Below the pieces are notes generated by a model. That model searched no databases. It was not told the origin of the DNA and worked only from the letters and a program-made list of their open reading frames with translations. Made by a program: the position numbers and the translations under genes. 64,000 bases of DNA, taken from NCBI GenBank assembly GCA_016785225.1, contig JAFBJZ010000874.1, positions 1 through 64,000 of the forward strand. The letters run 5' to 3'. Source of the DNA: Psettodes erumei (lineage: Eukaryota; Chordata; Actinopteri; Pleuronectiformes; Psettodidae). The first letter of the stretch is position 1; each line of letters begins with the position of its first letter. Shown piece by piece: positions 13,421-24,999 of this stretch.

Positions 13421-15536
13421 AGAAAGACAGACAAAGGACGAGGTGGCAAGAAAAGGAGAGAAAAGAAATGAAAGAAGGGCAGACAGTTATCGGCCATGCT
13501 TGAAAGGAAGACAGTGCCATCTAGAGCCCTCCTGTGACAGCTGTGCGCAAGCGTGCCAACAGAACGCACACTGGACAACGGTGTCATCATCTCTTACAGG
13601 GTAAAGATGGATATTTTGTTGTTTTTACTTATATAATACTTAAGTCTCAAAGAATCTGTATGGGTTTTAATGGGGATTTCAACTATCCCACCACAGCCTT
13701 AATGCTGTCTCAGAAGCAATTGGAAAAGGATTTGTTTGCAGACAATCCTTAATCATCTTAAGGCTAATTTTCACAAAACATCCCAGTCCATCTTATCAGG
13801 TCTTTGCCAGAATTTTTTTTGTGACTGAGAGTCATCATCTCCCCTGCTGCTTCAGTGTGGGGTTCCCAGGCTCTGCATTTTCCACAAGGCCAGTTGGGTT
13901 TTCACGAAAAATGTGGTTTTCAAAACCATCACGACATCTTGGCTCATTTATCAGCTTTTACAACAATAAGAACATGTCCCCATCGAGAGCTTCACCACAA
14001 TTGTATTTAATTTTATGACTTCATCTGGGGGATATCACAAAATCTGGGACAAAAAAGGAGAATCAGATGACAGCAAGGCGGCACAAATAAGAGAGGAAAT
14101 TGATATTTTGCCCTATCAATCAAGTTACTGTGCAAAATATTATGAGTGGTTGACAAGTCTCAGTATCATCTGGACTAGAACATGACTCTGGGGTCTACAG
14201 CCAAGCTCGTGGCTCGGTGAGGCATATCAGCATGCTAACATGCAGATGTGCATGATTCAACCCTCTGTGTGGATCCATTGACAGGACAGGAACCTGTAAA
14301 AAGGATACATTATGTACTAGATATGAGGGGATTTTCCCTTTAAGAGCTGATTAACTAATAGTGTGCTGAAGTTTTGCTGGATCAAAGGCACTCGCACCAT
14401 CTGTGGGTTATGTAGCCCTGATTTTGACAGAAGGGGGGGATTGTCTCGCTGGATTTAACCAAACCTAAACTCCACGGAATCTGTCCATAACATTGCCTGG
14501 GAGATTCTGGACTATAGCAGATCTTGGAAGGGGTTGTGAGGGAAGGAAAGTTGAAGGAATAATGTGCACATGGTAAATCCAGGAGATGGTGAACAGAACA
14601 GGAAGCAGAGCGTGTGACCTTTCTTTTTAAGAATCTCTCAGCCTTCTGGTGGTGCTAACGCCCTCCCTGGTCATTTTAGATGACCCCCCCCAAAAAAAAC
14701 CCATGCATGAGAATACTGAAGTATTTATATTTACTGTACTCAAATTAGGATGAGATATACAAAGCAACATGGACGGACATTTCAACATGTAAACAGTAAA
14801 AATATATGAGAAAAAAAAGCTGCGTAACAGCTTTGCACAATAGACAACAGGTGCAATAGGCTTAAAGAGACGGCATCTTTCAGGCTCATAAAAGCAAATC
14901 TCTTCCATTCATCATAAATAAGTGTCAGTCACTTTTCAGTACGATTGTCAGCAGTACAGGGAAAGTTTCCTGTGTGTGCTTTAACAACATAAGTTTTCTA
15001 CAAAGTGTCGTTCATTGTTTCTGATGGTAACACGTACATTAGACCCAAAATGTCAGCTTTCTACTTTTGTTTAAGTCATTTTCCAGGACCTTAACTTGCT
15101 CATTTAAGGTGTTAGATTTGCTTTTCTCCTCATACATAGATCTGAAATTTCTCTTTTTTTATTATTCTGGCTCATCAGTAGTGTTTGATCAGTCTTGAGG
15201 CCACTTTCCCAAAACTTAATATTAAGGCATACGGTTAATTAAAATAATCCACCACAAATAAACCACACAGTCTTATAAACCAGCCTTATCAATCCACACA
15301 GTCCAACCCTTACATTGCCAGCCTTATTTTCTGTATTTGGTTAACGCATCAGAAAAACAGAACCAGAATACCAATAAATGATCTGTGGCATAAACTTAAG
15401 GACGTGCACTTTTTGCCTTCCAGTGTGGATGACAGTTGGTGGACAACTTCAAATTCATAAAGTTTCCATAAAACAGATACGTGAGAAATCCAAAGAGTTT
15501 GATCTGGACAATGTTGTGCTGCCTCTGGATGGGATA
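13421..15536. other. Gene-free stretch downstream of asb1
   Basis: No coding exon or recognisable repeat was seen. It precedes the candidate asb1 polyadenylation site on the minus strand. Confidence 0.5.
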
Positions 15537-15542
15537 TTTATT
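15537..15542 (-). other. asb1: Candidate asb1 polyadenylation signal
   Basis: The plus strand reads TTTATT, which is AATAAA on the minus strand, about 370 nt after the asb1 stop codon. A second copy at 15158-15163 would give a longer 3' UTR. Which one is used cannot be told from sequence. Confidence 0.45.
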
Positions 15543-15911
15543 ATATTTGAATGGCAAACTGAATGACATTCTCACTGCTTGTTAAGCTGAAACGTGCTGC
15601 TTGAAGTAGGACTGGGACACGTCCTGGTAAAACATTTAGGATACACATATAGTTTCCACATATCAGGACACATTAAGGCATATCTGATAAATTAACAAGC
15701 ATTTCAATAGATTATTACAGTACTGGGAATATAGGAGTATTCCATAACTGCTAACTTTAAAACGTTTGAAACTGTAAGCTATCTATCATTAGAAAACAAT
15801 AAACAATTAGTAAGGTGGGTTCACAAATTGCTCTTGTATGGCTCATCTTTGAGACTGACTTTTTGGATTGGATTGGATGAGCTCTGTCGAAGACAAGAGG
15901 GTGGACTGTGA

Positions 15912-16042
15912 TCAGTCTCGGTGAAGCAGGAAGTTCTTGATGGGTTCAGGTAGAGGTAAAGAGGGTATGTGGTTTAGCCGACCTTTACCCATCGCTCTGC
16001 GGATCCTGATGCGACACACGTGCGTCAGTCTACGAGGACGTC
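15912..16042 (-). CDS. asb1: asb1 coding exon 5 (SOCS box)
   Basis: Encodes RPRRLTHVCRIRIRRAMG, then HIPSLPLPEPIKNFLLHRD and a stop. This is the Elongin B/C and Cul5 docking module. Acceptor TTGTCAG. Confidence 0.96.
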
Positions 16043-19000
16043 CTGACAAGAGAAAAAAAAAGCAAAGGAGGGATCTCCTTAGCGGCTCAACAGAAGAACC
16101 ACAGATTCCAAGCAGGTTGTAAAAAAGGGGAACGGAACTGTTTGTTTGGAATATTATCACCGAATTAACTCGTGGGAAACTTTTCAAAATGTCCTTTGTC
16201 AGCCATGCTTTTGTCATCTCGGCTATCAAGTAATGACGGGGCAATACGAATGTTCATTAAGAGATGCACTGAATTTAAATGTGAGAAAAAAGAGTGACTG
16301 TGAAAACATATGGACTGAGAGCTTTAAACCTGCTGCCAATGTGCCGTGGGCTTTTTCACAGCAGACATGTTGACTGGGAAAACCAGAGGTGTTAGAAAGG
16401 ACAACACTGACTCCTCTGTTGCATTCAAGTGTCCCAGTCAGTCATGACAGTGAGCTAGCATTCACAACACCAGTTGGGTTTCCAAAGTGACTTCCCTCTT
16501 CATTCACACACTGCTCCCTATATAACAGACACTCAGTAGTTTCCTTTCTAATGGGCGGCTAATTGAAGTGCTGGACATATATTATTCACTGCAGTCACCA
16601 GTGATGGTCACAAAATGGTAATTTTCACAACGATAAAACACATTGTGCAATCGCAAGCATAAAGTAGTGTAATACACTACTACAACTACTACATTTACAG
16701 ATTAAAATAAAAAGGCTGACAGTAAACATTGTGCACAAATACTGTCAACAGGGATTAGGTTTGGATGGGACCCAAAGCAGCTAAATAGAATTAGGCCACC
16801 ATGTGTTAATTTCATTATTTACACATTTTTCTGTTAAAAAGGAGTTCTATTGTACATGCTAGTTATTCAGTGACTACAAGGCTGTGCATATGCAGCTTCT
16901 GGCTATGAATGTTAAGCAGGGCATCACTTAGAAACCATATTTTGTCTGTGCAGTGGCACAGTGAGACTCCATATCACCAGAGGGTTAAGAAATGCAGAGT
17001 GGCCTGCAGGACCAACCTGTTGCATACACAATCAAAGCAATGGCCATTACATTATCTTAAAGTTGCCCAGTGGGCTTAAAATGTCTTCATTTAAAAAAAA
17101 AGTGCACATATTTATATATACTATCATTCAACTAACATTTGTTGAGGCATTTAAAAAAAAAAATCAACTACATTCTATTATTTTCATTGAATATACCCAA
17201 CTTATGACCAGTAATCAGCCCAAAACAGTGTGTGCTAGGATTTCTCCTGAATTGCCATCTAATAGCCTCTGGCTCTGTATAAAACTCTCATCTTTTAGTT
17301 TGGAACACGCTGTATCTGCCTCACTGATGTCTGCGTAGTTCCCCCATACATTATTTTTACTCACTCCTTGCCTCCAGGAAGACCCTGAATGCCTCGGGAT
17401 CCACTTTCCTTCGGTTGGGCGCCTCCAGCTCTGACTCATCCCAGGGCACGAGCGCCGGGTTGGCCCCATGGTCCAGCAGCAGGTGGACGAAGGCCACCTC
17501 GCATCCGTGACGCAGCACCGCATCCAGCAGGCAGGACGCCAGGCCGCGGGTCAGAGCCTTGTGGCAGACAGGCCCGGTGTAGTTGAAGTCGGGCTGTGCG
17601 CCGGCCTGGAGCAGCAGCTGGAAACAGTGGAGGTGGTGGTAGGCGGCACTGATGTAGAGAGGACACACCACCAAAGTGTTGAGGGTGCGGGCACTTAAGA
17701 GGAGCCGGGGACCCAGCTGGTGGTCAATGTCTACATCAGCATTGAACCTGGACAGAGAGATGACCATGGATACAGGTTTAGATGCAGAATGTTTTTTTCT
17801 TGTCAATGTCCAAGGTGAGCAACAGTTTCACTAATGGAACCCTTTTACCGAAAAAAAAAAATTGTTATTGTGCATTCCAGGACAGATGAAAGAAGCAGTT
17901 TTTTGAGTCAGGAAATTACCAAACCTCTGCCTTGAGCAATGGAAAACATTGCATCACACAGTGCTAACTCTTATACTATCCAATGCATAAACAAAAAATA
18001 CAAAAATAAATAAGTGATGGCTGAAAGATTAACTAGTTTGGCACAGAGAGCAACACCCTTCACCATTTTCCAGTTGTGGAAAATGAATTTAAAGTCTGAT
18101 TTGAAATAATTGGCATTTCATTTCCAAGTAAACTGTGTGAAGCCGCTGATTCAACCCATTTATGAGAGGTAAGAAAATTCCACTTTTATGTGCTTGTTGA
18201 ACGCAGCAGCAGGTCACTGGTCCTGCGTAGCCTCACCTGATGAGCTCTTGCAGTATGTCCAGCCTCCCCACCCGTGCAGCGTGGTACAACGGAGTGCTGC
18301 GGTGGTGCCGGCTTCCGTTGGGATCCGCTCCGGCTTCAAGGAGGATCCGGACACAGTCCAGGTGACCATTCACCACAGCGACGTAGAGGGCTGTTTGGCC
18401 TTTGACATCGACGAGGTCCACCTCGGCTCCCTGGGCGATCAGATAGGCCACGCAGGCGGCGTGTCCGGCTGTGGACGCGATCCGCAGAGGGGTGCAGGGC
18501 AGACAGCCACAGCACCACACTGACTTCTCATTGATACGCCTAGAACCGAGGAAGAGGTTACTAGTTTGTGGCACCAAATCCAACAAATTGGATTTGTCAT
18601 ACTTGCAATTATGAAGCTCTCTATGAATTTTTGTTGACCACAAAAAAACCTACAAAAATAATACCAATGTCTTAATAATATTTACTAAAATTAAATAAAC
18701 TGCTTTCAGCAATACTATTTTAGATGACAATATAGGCAAGGCAGGGCAACCCCAGCGTCAAAGCTATTTCTCTGAAATGACAGCATGGTGTTAACAATGT
18801 TGAGGAGAGAATAACTAGTCTGAGCCAGCAGTAATGGGCTGGCTGGGGTGAGGAGATTAAGTAAGTATGACTGCTGCATGAAACCATGGTGGGGCCTGAG
18901 TTTAATTTCTTCTGACAACTGCCAGGTGGTTCTCTGTGTCTGTGTGGCACAGGACAGACCCATCACTGGTTCCAGTACCTCAGGATGCCACCGACTCGAG

Positions 19001-20460
19001 TGAAATGTCTGATTTCTGCTGCGACCACCAGCTAAAAGCGGTGAGGAGCGCACTGACAGAGCGCAGAGATGAGGACAAAAGCAGCCAACATGTGGCCTGA
19101 GTTACGCAGGCATGTAAAGACTGTTTTGTGGTAGGGATGTGTAAGGACACACTCTGTGCAGCATCTCTCAAGCTGTCACTCAGAAAGTATATTGAACAAA
19201 ACCCACACGGCACAGAAACCACAAACCACTTTGTGCCACCCATGGACACTCTGGACCAAAGCTGCCACTTCTGCAATAACAGTGAGAGAAACACCCTTAG
19301 GTCTGGGTTTTCTTTGTCTACCTCAAGGCCCCTCCCATCATCAGACAATCCGCCTCACCGTCTGAAGCTGTCTTCCTGCAGAAGGTTCCTCAGGGTGTCC
19401 AAATCTCCAGCATAGGCAGCGTTGTGGAGCCGCATGTCATCCTGCTCCAGAGGTTTGTCGCAGAACTGCTCCTGTAGCCATTCTTTCAGGTTGCGCCCTG
19501 GTAAGGACACAGATTTGGGCACAAAAATCATCCATGTTTTTTTTTTTTTGACATGTCAAAAGATTCTGAAACTTACTGGCATAGAGAGCAATTATGTCTC
19601 TAAAGAAGGCAGTGTATGCTACATAATTAATGCTTTCCATTTAATGCATCCAAATGGATATTTCAGCTGCCTCAGCAGAGATCCCCGAGAGTTTACAAGT
19701 TACACACTGCATAAACAAAATCATATCAGGCCTGGGTGTTGGTTCAGGATCCTGCGTGCCAGTATTATTGTTGCTGCATGTGATTTAGTTATGCAACTAT
19801 GTGAGTGAATCAGTGATTTGCCAGTGAATGTTTCTGTGGAGCTCCTGGACCCGTCTCTACCTGGACTCCAGCTGGTAATCACAGTTAAATGAGTTGCGCA
19901 CAGCAACCAAACCTCTTCTTCATGAAATCATTGCAGGGCTGTAGTGTTAAATTGCATTAAAAGAATTTCCCAGTCTGGGATCAATAAAGTAAATCTATCT
20001 ATCTATATATTATATTCTGCAGCTGTTTCTATTACTGTGACATCCCTTTGAAAAGACAGATGTGTAAATAGCTCTAATGGTCAACTTCCTGGTCAAATTA
20101 AGAACACTGTAATTGGTAGAAAAGCAAGATTAGGCGCAGGTAAACATACCGCACATCTTAATTTCGGATTTGCATGTTTCTGAAGCGAGAGGCCGGAACC
20201 TTGTTACACAGGAGTCGCTACATCTAACGTTGTTGCCATGCTGGTTGCAGCCGGCCTGGATTTCTATCTGCCGTCCTCTCACACACCCGGCGCTCGGAGG
20301 ATACGTGCTACCTTGTAAGGCCTACTGACTCATCGCCGCCCACCCGGCCACGGGTACCTGCGGCAGTAGCAACGGGCAGAGCGGAGACCGTGATGAGCGG
20401 AGGGAAACTGGTACTGGGCGGGTCGTCACCATCAGCCTGCGCCTCTGGACCGTCCGCCAT
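15912..20460 (-). CDS. asb1: asb1: ankyrin repeat and SOCS box protein 1, five coding exons, complete
   Basis: ASB proteins are substrate receptors of Elongin B/C-Cullin 5 ubiquitin ligases: ankyrin repeats hold the substrate and the C-terminal SOCS box docks the ligase. Exons on the minus strand are 20460-20358, 19497-19359, 18539-18237, 17747-17365 and 16042-15912. They total 1059 nt, or 352 residues, against about 335 in human. Phases join cleanly at every junction. Ankyrin repeats run from about residue 50 to 270, with the hallmark segments NEKSVWCCG, VDLVDVKGQTALYVAVVNGH and GADPNGSRHHRSTP almost identical to human ASB1. The last exon holds the SOCS box, with a BC-box core (LTHVCRIRIRRAMG) and a LPLP Cul5-box motif, ending NFLLHRD. 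The gene lies 4.4 kb downstream of traf3ip1 on the same strand, as in human. Identity is very secure; the variable N-terminus rests on one clear ATG. Confidence 0.96.
17365..17747 (-). CDS. asb1: asb1 coding exon 4 (ankyrin repeats)
   Basis: Encodes FNADVDIDHQLGPR, then LVVCPLYISAAYHHL and further repeats to RRKVDPEAFRVFLEAR. The donor is A|GTGAGT. The phase fits only if the exon ends one base into an Arg codon completed by the SOCS-box exon. Confidence 0.97.
18237..18539 (-). CDS. asb1: asb1 coding exon 3 (ankyrin repeats)
   Basis: Encodes RINEKSVWCCG through VGRLDILQELIR, about three ankyrin repeats with TPLRIA, TALYVA and TPLYHA cores. Acceptor TTCTAG, donor AG|GTGAGG. Confidence 0.97.
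19359..19497 (-). CDS. asb1: asb1 coding exon 2
   Basis: Encodes GRNLKEWLQEQFCDKPLEQ followed by a first ankyrin-like segment (LHNAAYAGDLDTLRNLL). Acceptor CCAG, donor CG|GTGAGG. Strong match to human ASB1. Confidence 0.95.
19962..20008 (+). mobile_element. Possible non-LTR retrotransposon 3' tail
   Basis: AATTTCCCAGTCTGGGATCAATAAAGT followed by an ATCT repeat resembles the common 3' terminus of fish LINE/SINE copies. It lies in asb1 intron 1. Only the tail is recognisable, so the family is not assigned. Confidence 0.5.
20358..20460 (-). CDS. asb1: asb1 coding exon 1
   Basis: Begins MADGPEAQADGDD and ends ..ATAA plus one base of a Gly codon before the donor GTACCC. Low-complexity N-terminal leader, poorly conserved in the family. 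Confidence 0.85.
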
Positions 20461-20700
20461 GCTCCTGAAATAAAGTCACACCGGTGATCTAGAGACTGTA
20501 AGTAGGCCGACGGCGCCCAACCCCACGTCCAAATCCCAAACCCAACGAGCTGAGGTCAGCCGAGATGTATCAAAACAAACAAACGTGACTGTGTTGGCGT
20601 GGGCGTGGGCGTCTGTTGCGTCCGCTGCGTCTACTTCCTGAGTGGCGGATTTAAAGGGGAAGCGCCGCTTCCAGCGTTGACCACTTAACACGTGGTAAGA
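20461..20700 (-). promoter_or_regulatory. asb1: Putative asb1 promoter with overlapping EGR1/KLF-type sites
   Basis: A CpG-rich segment directly upstream of the asb1 ATG. It contains two overlapping GCGTGGGCG motifs at 20597-20605 and 20603-20611, the classical EGR1 consensus. ETS-like ACTTCC lies near 20632-20637. No TATA box is evident. Assignment is by position and motif only. Confidence 0.55.
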
Positions 20701-23700
20701 GGCAGGAAAACGACGAGATAAAACAAACACAAGGATATGAAAACATTCAACGCAAGTATTCTCCAAACAGTCAAAAAGGACATACAATGTTTAGGATACA
20801 AGCATGACTGTACACATACTGTAAAGAGGAGTTATAAATCTGCATTCTTTCTATTGTACTTGACAGAACCGGTATTTTCCGGTACATATATTTTGGTGTT
20901 ATTGCTCCACAGGCTTTTCCCCCACATATATTTACTTTATGAACGTGTGTGTATTGGGGCAGCTGCTCCCTTTTTTCACAAAACTTCTGGGTTTCAGCCC
21001 TTGCAGCTCCCACATCTTTCATACCATTTTACACAGAACTGTAGAGAAATGTGTGCCAGTTCACACAGTGGGACCCCTGAAGTGACAGGCCTATCGATTT
21101 TTAAATTGTCAGAGCTTAAACAACAGGAGATCCCCTCAACTGCTCCGTTAGCTCTTTTGTTAAACAAGGTGTCTCTCTCCCGTTCAATATCACGGCCGTA
21201 TCTCAGTCATTGTTTCATGTTATCTACACCAATGACACGTGTATGTCTTCGGCCAAGTCTTTCGACGCCATTCGGGAAAAATCTCAGCAATAGGAGCTAC
21301 GGTTTTTGAGTAAAACTTACTCGGACGTTCGGGATCTTGCGCTCAGTGTGTTATCGTTGCTCCAAAGGGAGACAGTTGGATTCAGCTCCCGCACACTGTT
21401 CTGTATATGCACATACTGTATCTGCACACACAAGGGCCAGGCCTTGTGTTAAGCTGCAGGATGCATGTGGACAGCCAGGGTCTCAGCTAAATGTTCAGCC
21501 ATAATGGAGCGGGAGCTGTCTGTTGTTAATCTGTGGTGAGTCATTTCTGGGGGGGTAACGTCCACTGAACGGGCACGCAGCCGTGACAGATGAAGCCCCG
21601 GTGCTTCTCTAAAAATAAATCGACTGGTCAACACCTCCATGTGGCGCCATTAGTCAACATGTTGCTCACAGATCAGCTTGGTCAACACAATATATATATT
21701 ATTTAATGCAGCCAGATTAAAAGGCAAATTTATATACAAATTCTATTTTAAAACCTGAGATTATGCACCTCAAGCCACTAATTGTAATGCTGGGAATAAT
21801 AAATAGTTACATAAAATGAATAAGGAATTTAGAATATCACAAAAGTCAGATTGGATAGTGTTATTTGATCCCTCCTAGCTGTGGCTATGTGTTTTATCCA
21901 CACAAAAGTAGCATTAATTTTCAAGACTAACTTTGCACAAGTGATTGGACCTTTCAGTTTGGCCTAATGTGAGGATTAATGGTGAACCACAAAAGTGAAA
22001 GTAAAAGGTGTAGTCGCTAATTAGCTGCATGAACTACTGGGAAATTCAAGGGCCAAAACCAACCCGAATGGAGGGGTCACTTCTTCTTTGTTGAAGCCCA
22101 CAGTTTAAAGAGAAATGCAGGTGAATAATGGAGCTGTCCTTTTCTTGGATTGTACCGACGTCCTTGTTCTTTTTTAATCCACCTGTTGAGACTGGGGCCA
22201 GCGTCCTTCTGAAGGCAGGTGTCCATGCCTTTCTGCACGGGGCCTCCTCCTGCATTACAAACGCTCTGTACCAAATCTGCCTTAATAACTGTTGGGTGGG
22301 GGGTCTCCTAATAGGTTTTGTGCGTGTTGCAGCTGTTTCATGGGTTGCCAGAGAAAAAGTTAACGTTACGTTATGGGCCTTAAAAAAGAAAGTTAAATGT
22401 TCCACTTGTGTCAGTGCTTGACTGGCCTTCAGAAGAGCCGCGTCTCCTCGAGGGTGTTACTTGGCCGTTTCCAGACGCCACAAGGATATTGCATGAACTT
22501 GTCAAACTCGCAAACCGGAGTCATACATCATTTTGCTCATAATGTAACTCAGGCAATGCGGACCTCACATTACGTCTCTATAATGACGCTCACGTGACTC
22601 TGAGTCTGTAGCTGTCTCAGCTACCCTCGGCAACAATCACTACGTTCAACTGTATGGCCGACTAAATAAGAAGACAAACATGTACTGCAATGGACCATTT
22701 ATTTCACTGCACTACAAAATTATAGAGTTATCTGAACTATGATACAGTCTCCACATATACACAATGTACAGTTTAAAGAGGAACTGAGGACACATTACAG
22801 TGTAAAGAAGTCCTTTCATATAACTTGAACACATACTAGTAGGTTCTCACTTTTCCAGGAGTTCTGAATTAGATTTTCCAATAGTTTAATGTGCTCATTT
22901 ATATTTGGACTAAATGTAATACTGATATGAAAATAGAGTAAAATGAGACAAAGTGATTGTACATTTTGACAGTTGAAAACTTATAGTGAATAGCATTAAT
23001 GGAGATATTTCCCCACTGAAGCAATCCAGACTGTCCCTTTTTTTCAAGATATCAGTGTGAGTTTAATTTTGTTTACCTGTATCCACTAATCCCCACAAAA
23101 TGTCTACAAGTCAAAAAGAAATTGCCAGCTAGCTTTTCAAAAAATTTTTCTGGCAACTACTGTCTGCTCTACGGAACATTTCCACCGTTATCAAAAATAA
23201 ATAGAGTTTGCACTACCATCCATTTACAAATTGCTTTGTCCCTCACATGTACTATGCCATGATAATAGTATTATCACACATGCTGGTTGCTGGTCATTAA
23301 GGAAAAGAAATCCATTACATTCATCAATCCCACCAGGAGGATACCCTCTGGGAGGCAGTTCTGCAGCAGAGCTGACAGAGGTAGCAACTGCATGTATTAA
23401 CAACAAGGTAAAATGACATTTGTACTATTATTTAAATATCGTAGCTGCATTTTCATTCTGGTGGAGAGAGGCCACTATGCGAGGAAACATCTGCTTGGAA
23501 AACAATAAGACACTTCTATCGTTGGAATGTGGAGGAAAACGGGACAGTGGTTACTTTCACTCTCTACTAACCGTTCCCCTACTCCTACAAATATCGGCCC
23601 AGTATTGCTTCATATTGTCATACGAGCTACATGTGTAAAGCGCAGCAGAGTAAAATATTACCTTTTTGTTATAAATCAAGAAGATTTGAAAGTTCACACA

Positions 23701-24451
23701 GAAAGTTGCCATCTAACAAAACATTGTGTACGTTGCTCAGAAAGGACGAGCTTGGCAAATTCTATAGTAGTGATCAAGTGAAGGGACCTGCAGCAGGCTC
23801 ACTGCAGGGAGAGTGGATCTATGCTTCTTTGTCCTTAAAAGTAGATTAGATCAGTGTTGTGTTTTATAAGACAGGTAGAAGAAAGAAAGCAAGAGGTTCC
23901 TCCTCCAATCTCACTCGTCAAAGTGCCACGGTGCTTCATAAATGGAAGCGTGAACATGGGAGAGTTGGATTTTTTTAGGATGGGATAAGGTTGTTGCAAG
24001 CAAAGGAACACGTTACTGAAAAGAGTCCAAATCCTCCCTTTTTAAGGGATGGTAGCCTTAAAGAACAGCTTAGGAAGAAACAGGAAAGATCATTATGACG
24101 TGTGAAAGGTCTCCTGACAAGAGTCAGTAACAAAAGTCCCACAGTTGTGCCACACAGGACCCCCGTGTAAATTCTAAGTATTGTTGCAAACGATGCAGAC
24201 CACAAGTTCTGCTCATCACTCCAAGAACAAGAATAAGTAATATGTCCTCAAAAGTCATGTTAGGCGAGCAGCACTCCACCTCCTTGAAGTAGGTATTTAA
24301 AACAACAACAAATCCATTTTAAATGTGGTGACATGACAGCATTCAACACAACTGTGCTGCCTGACAATCAGGAGCTGGCTCATTCCACAAAGGCACCATT
24401 ACAGAACAGGGGGTGAAAGATTAGGTTAGTGCGCAGAGCAGGAAGATCAAT
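20701..24451. other. asb1-traf3ip1 intergenic region
   Basis: No coding exon was recognised. A 190-codon plus-strand frame at 20737-21309, diverging from asb1, has no recognised family and no supporting features. The right part may be traf3ip1 3' UTR if the distal poly(A) signal (AATAAA on the minus strand at 22698-22703) is used. Confidence 0.5.
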
Positions 24452-24457
24452 TTTATT
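24452..24457 (-). other. traf3ip1: Candidate traf3ip1 polyadenylation signal
   Basis: AATAAA on the minus strand about 385 nt after the stop. A distal alternative at 22698-22703 would give a 2.1-kb 3' UTR. Confidence 0.45.
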
Positions 24458-24839
24458 CATTTGTGTATTTATGTATTACTTTATCTGTCGGTCTAAGCTG
24501 CTGGTACGTCTCCAGCTTTTACCACCCACTTTGTTCCATTTTATCATCCAATTATGTCAGAACAGAGTCTGACCTCGAAACCATCGCATGGCGCTTTTAT
24601 CAGCCGACATTGGACAGGTTTGCTCTCCCCTGCCTGGTTGTGTAGGAAAATGTCAGTGTCCATATCTTGTCCTGACAGTAACAACCTACAAGTGCAGTGT
24701 TTGGTCCCATCCCGCGTTATCTCCAAGAAGAAACCGTCGGGCCTTTATTCTGAGGGAGAAACTGTTCATACCTGTCTTCAGTGCAAGTTTAGAAGTTTTG
24801 TTTTTTTTCTCTCTGTGGACCTTGTTTCTCACTTCAGGT

Positions 24840-24999
24840 TCAGGAAGAGAAGTTGATGCCTGTCACCATCTTCTGGATCTTCTCCTCATTCTTCAGTATG
24901 TTGGCCTTTACGGCGCAAATCTTGTCCTGCTGGTCCTTGATCAGCTGCTCCAGCTCGGCCAGTTCTGCCGCAAGAGGCTCCACTGCCCTGTCGGTCGCC
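24840..24999 (-). CDS. traf3ip1: traf3ip1 coding exon 15 (C-terminal coiled coil)
   Basis: Encodes ATDRAVEPLAAELAELEQ, then the near-invariant LIKDQQDKICAVKANILKNE and a terminus MVTGINFSS. Confidence 0.98.

Noticed and set aside
17215..17698. Several overlapping plus and minus frames across asb1 exon 4
   Set aside because: GC-rich shadow frames of the true ankyrin-repeat exon.
20737..21309. 190-codon plus-strand frame diverging from asb1
   Set aside because: No recognised domain, no splice or poly(A) support, and composition like translated non-coding DNA. Kept only as a note; a homology search would settle it.
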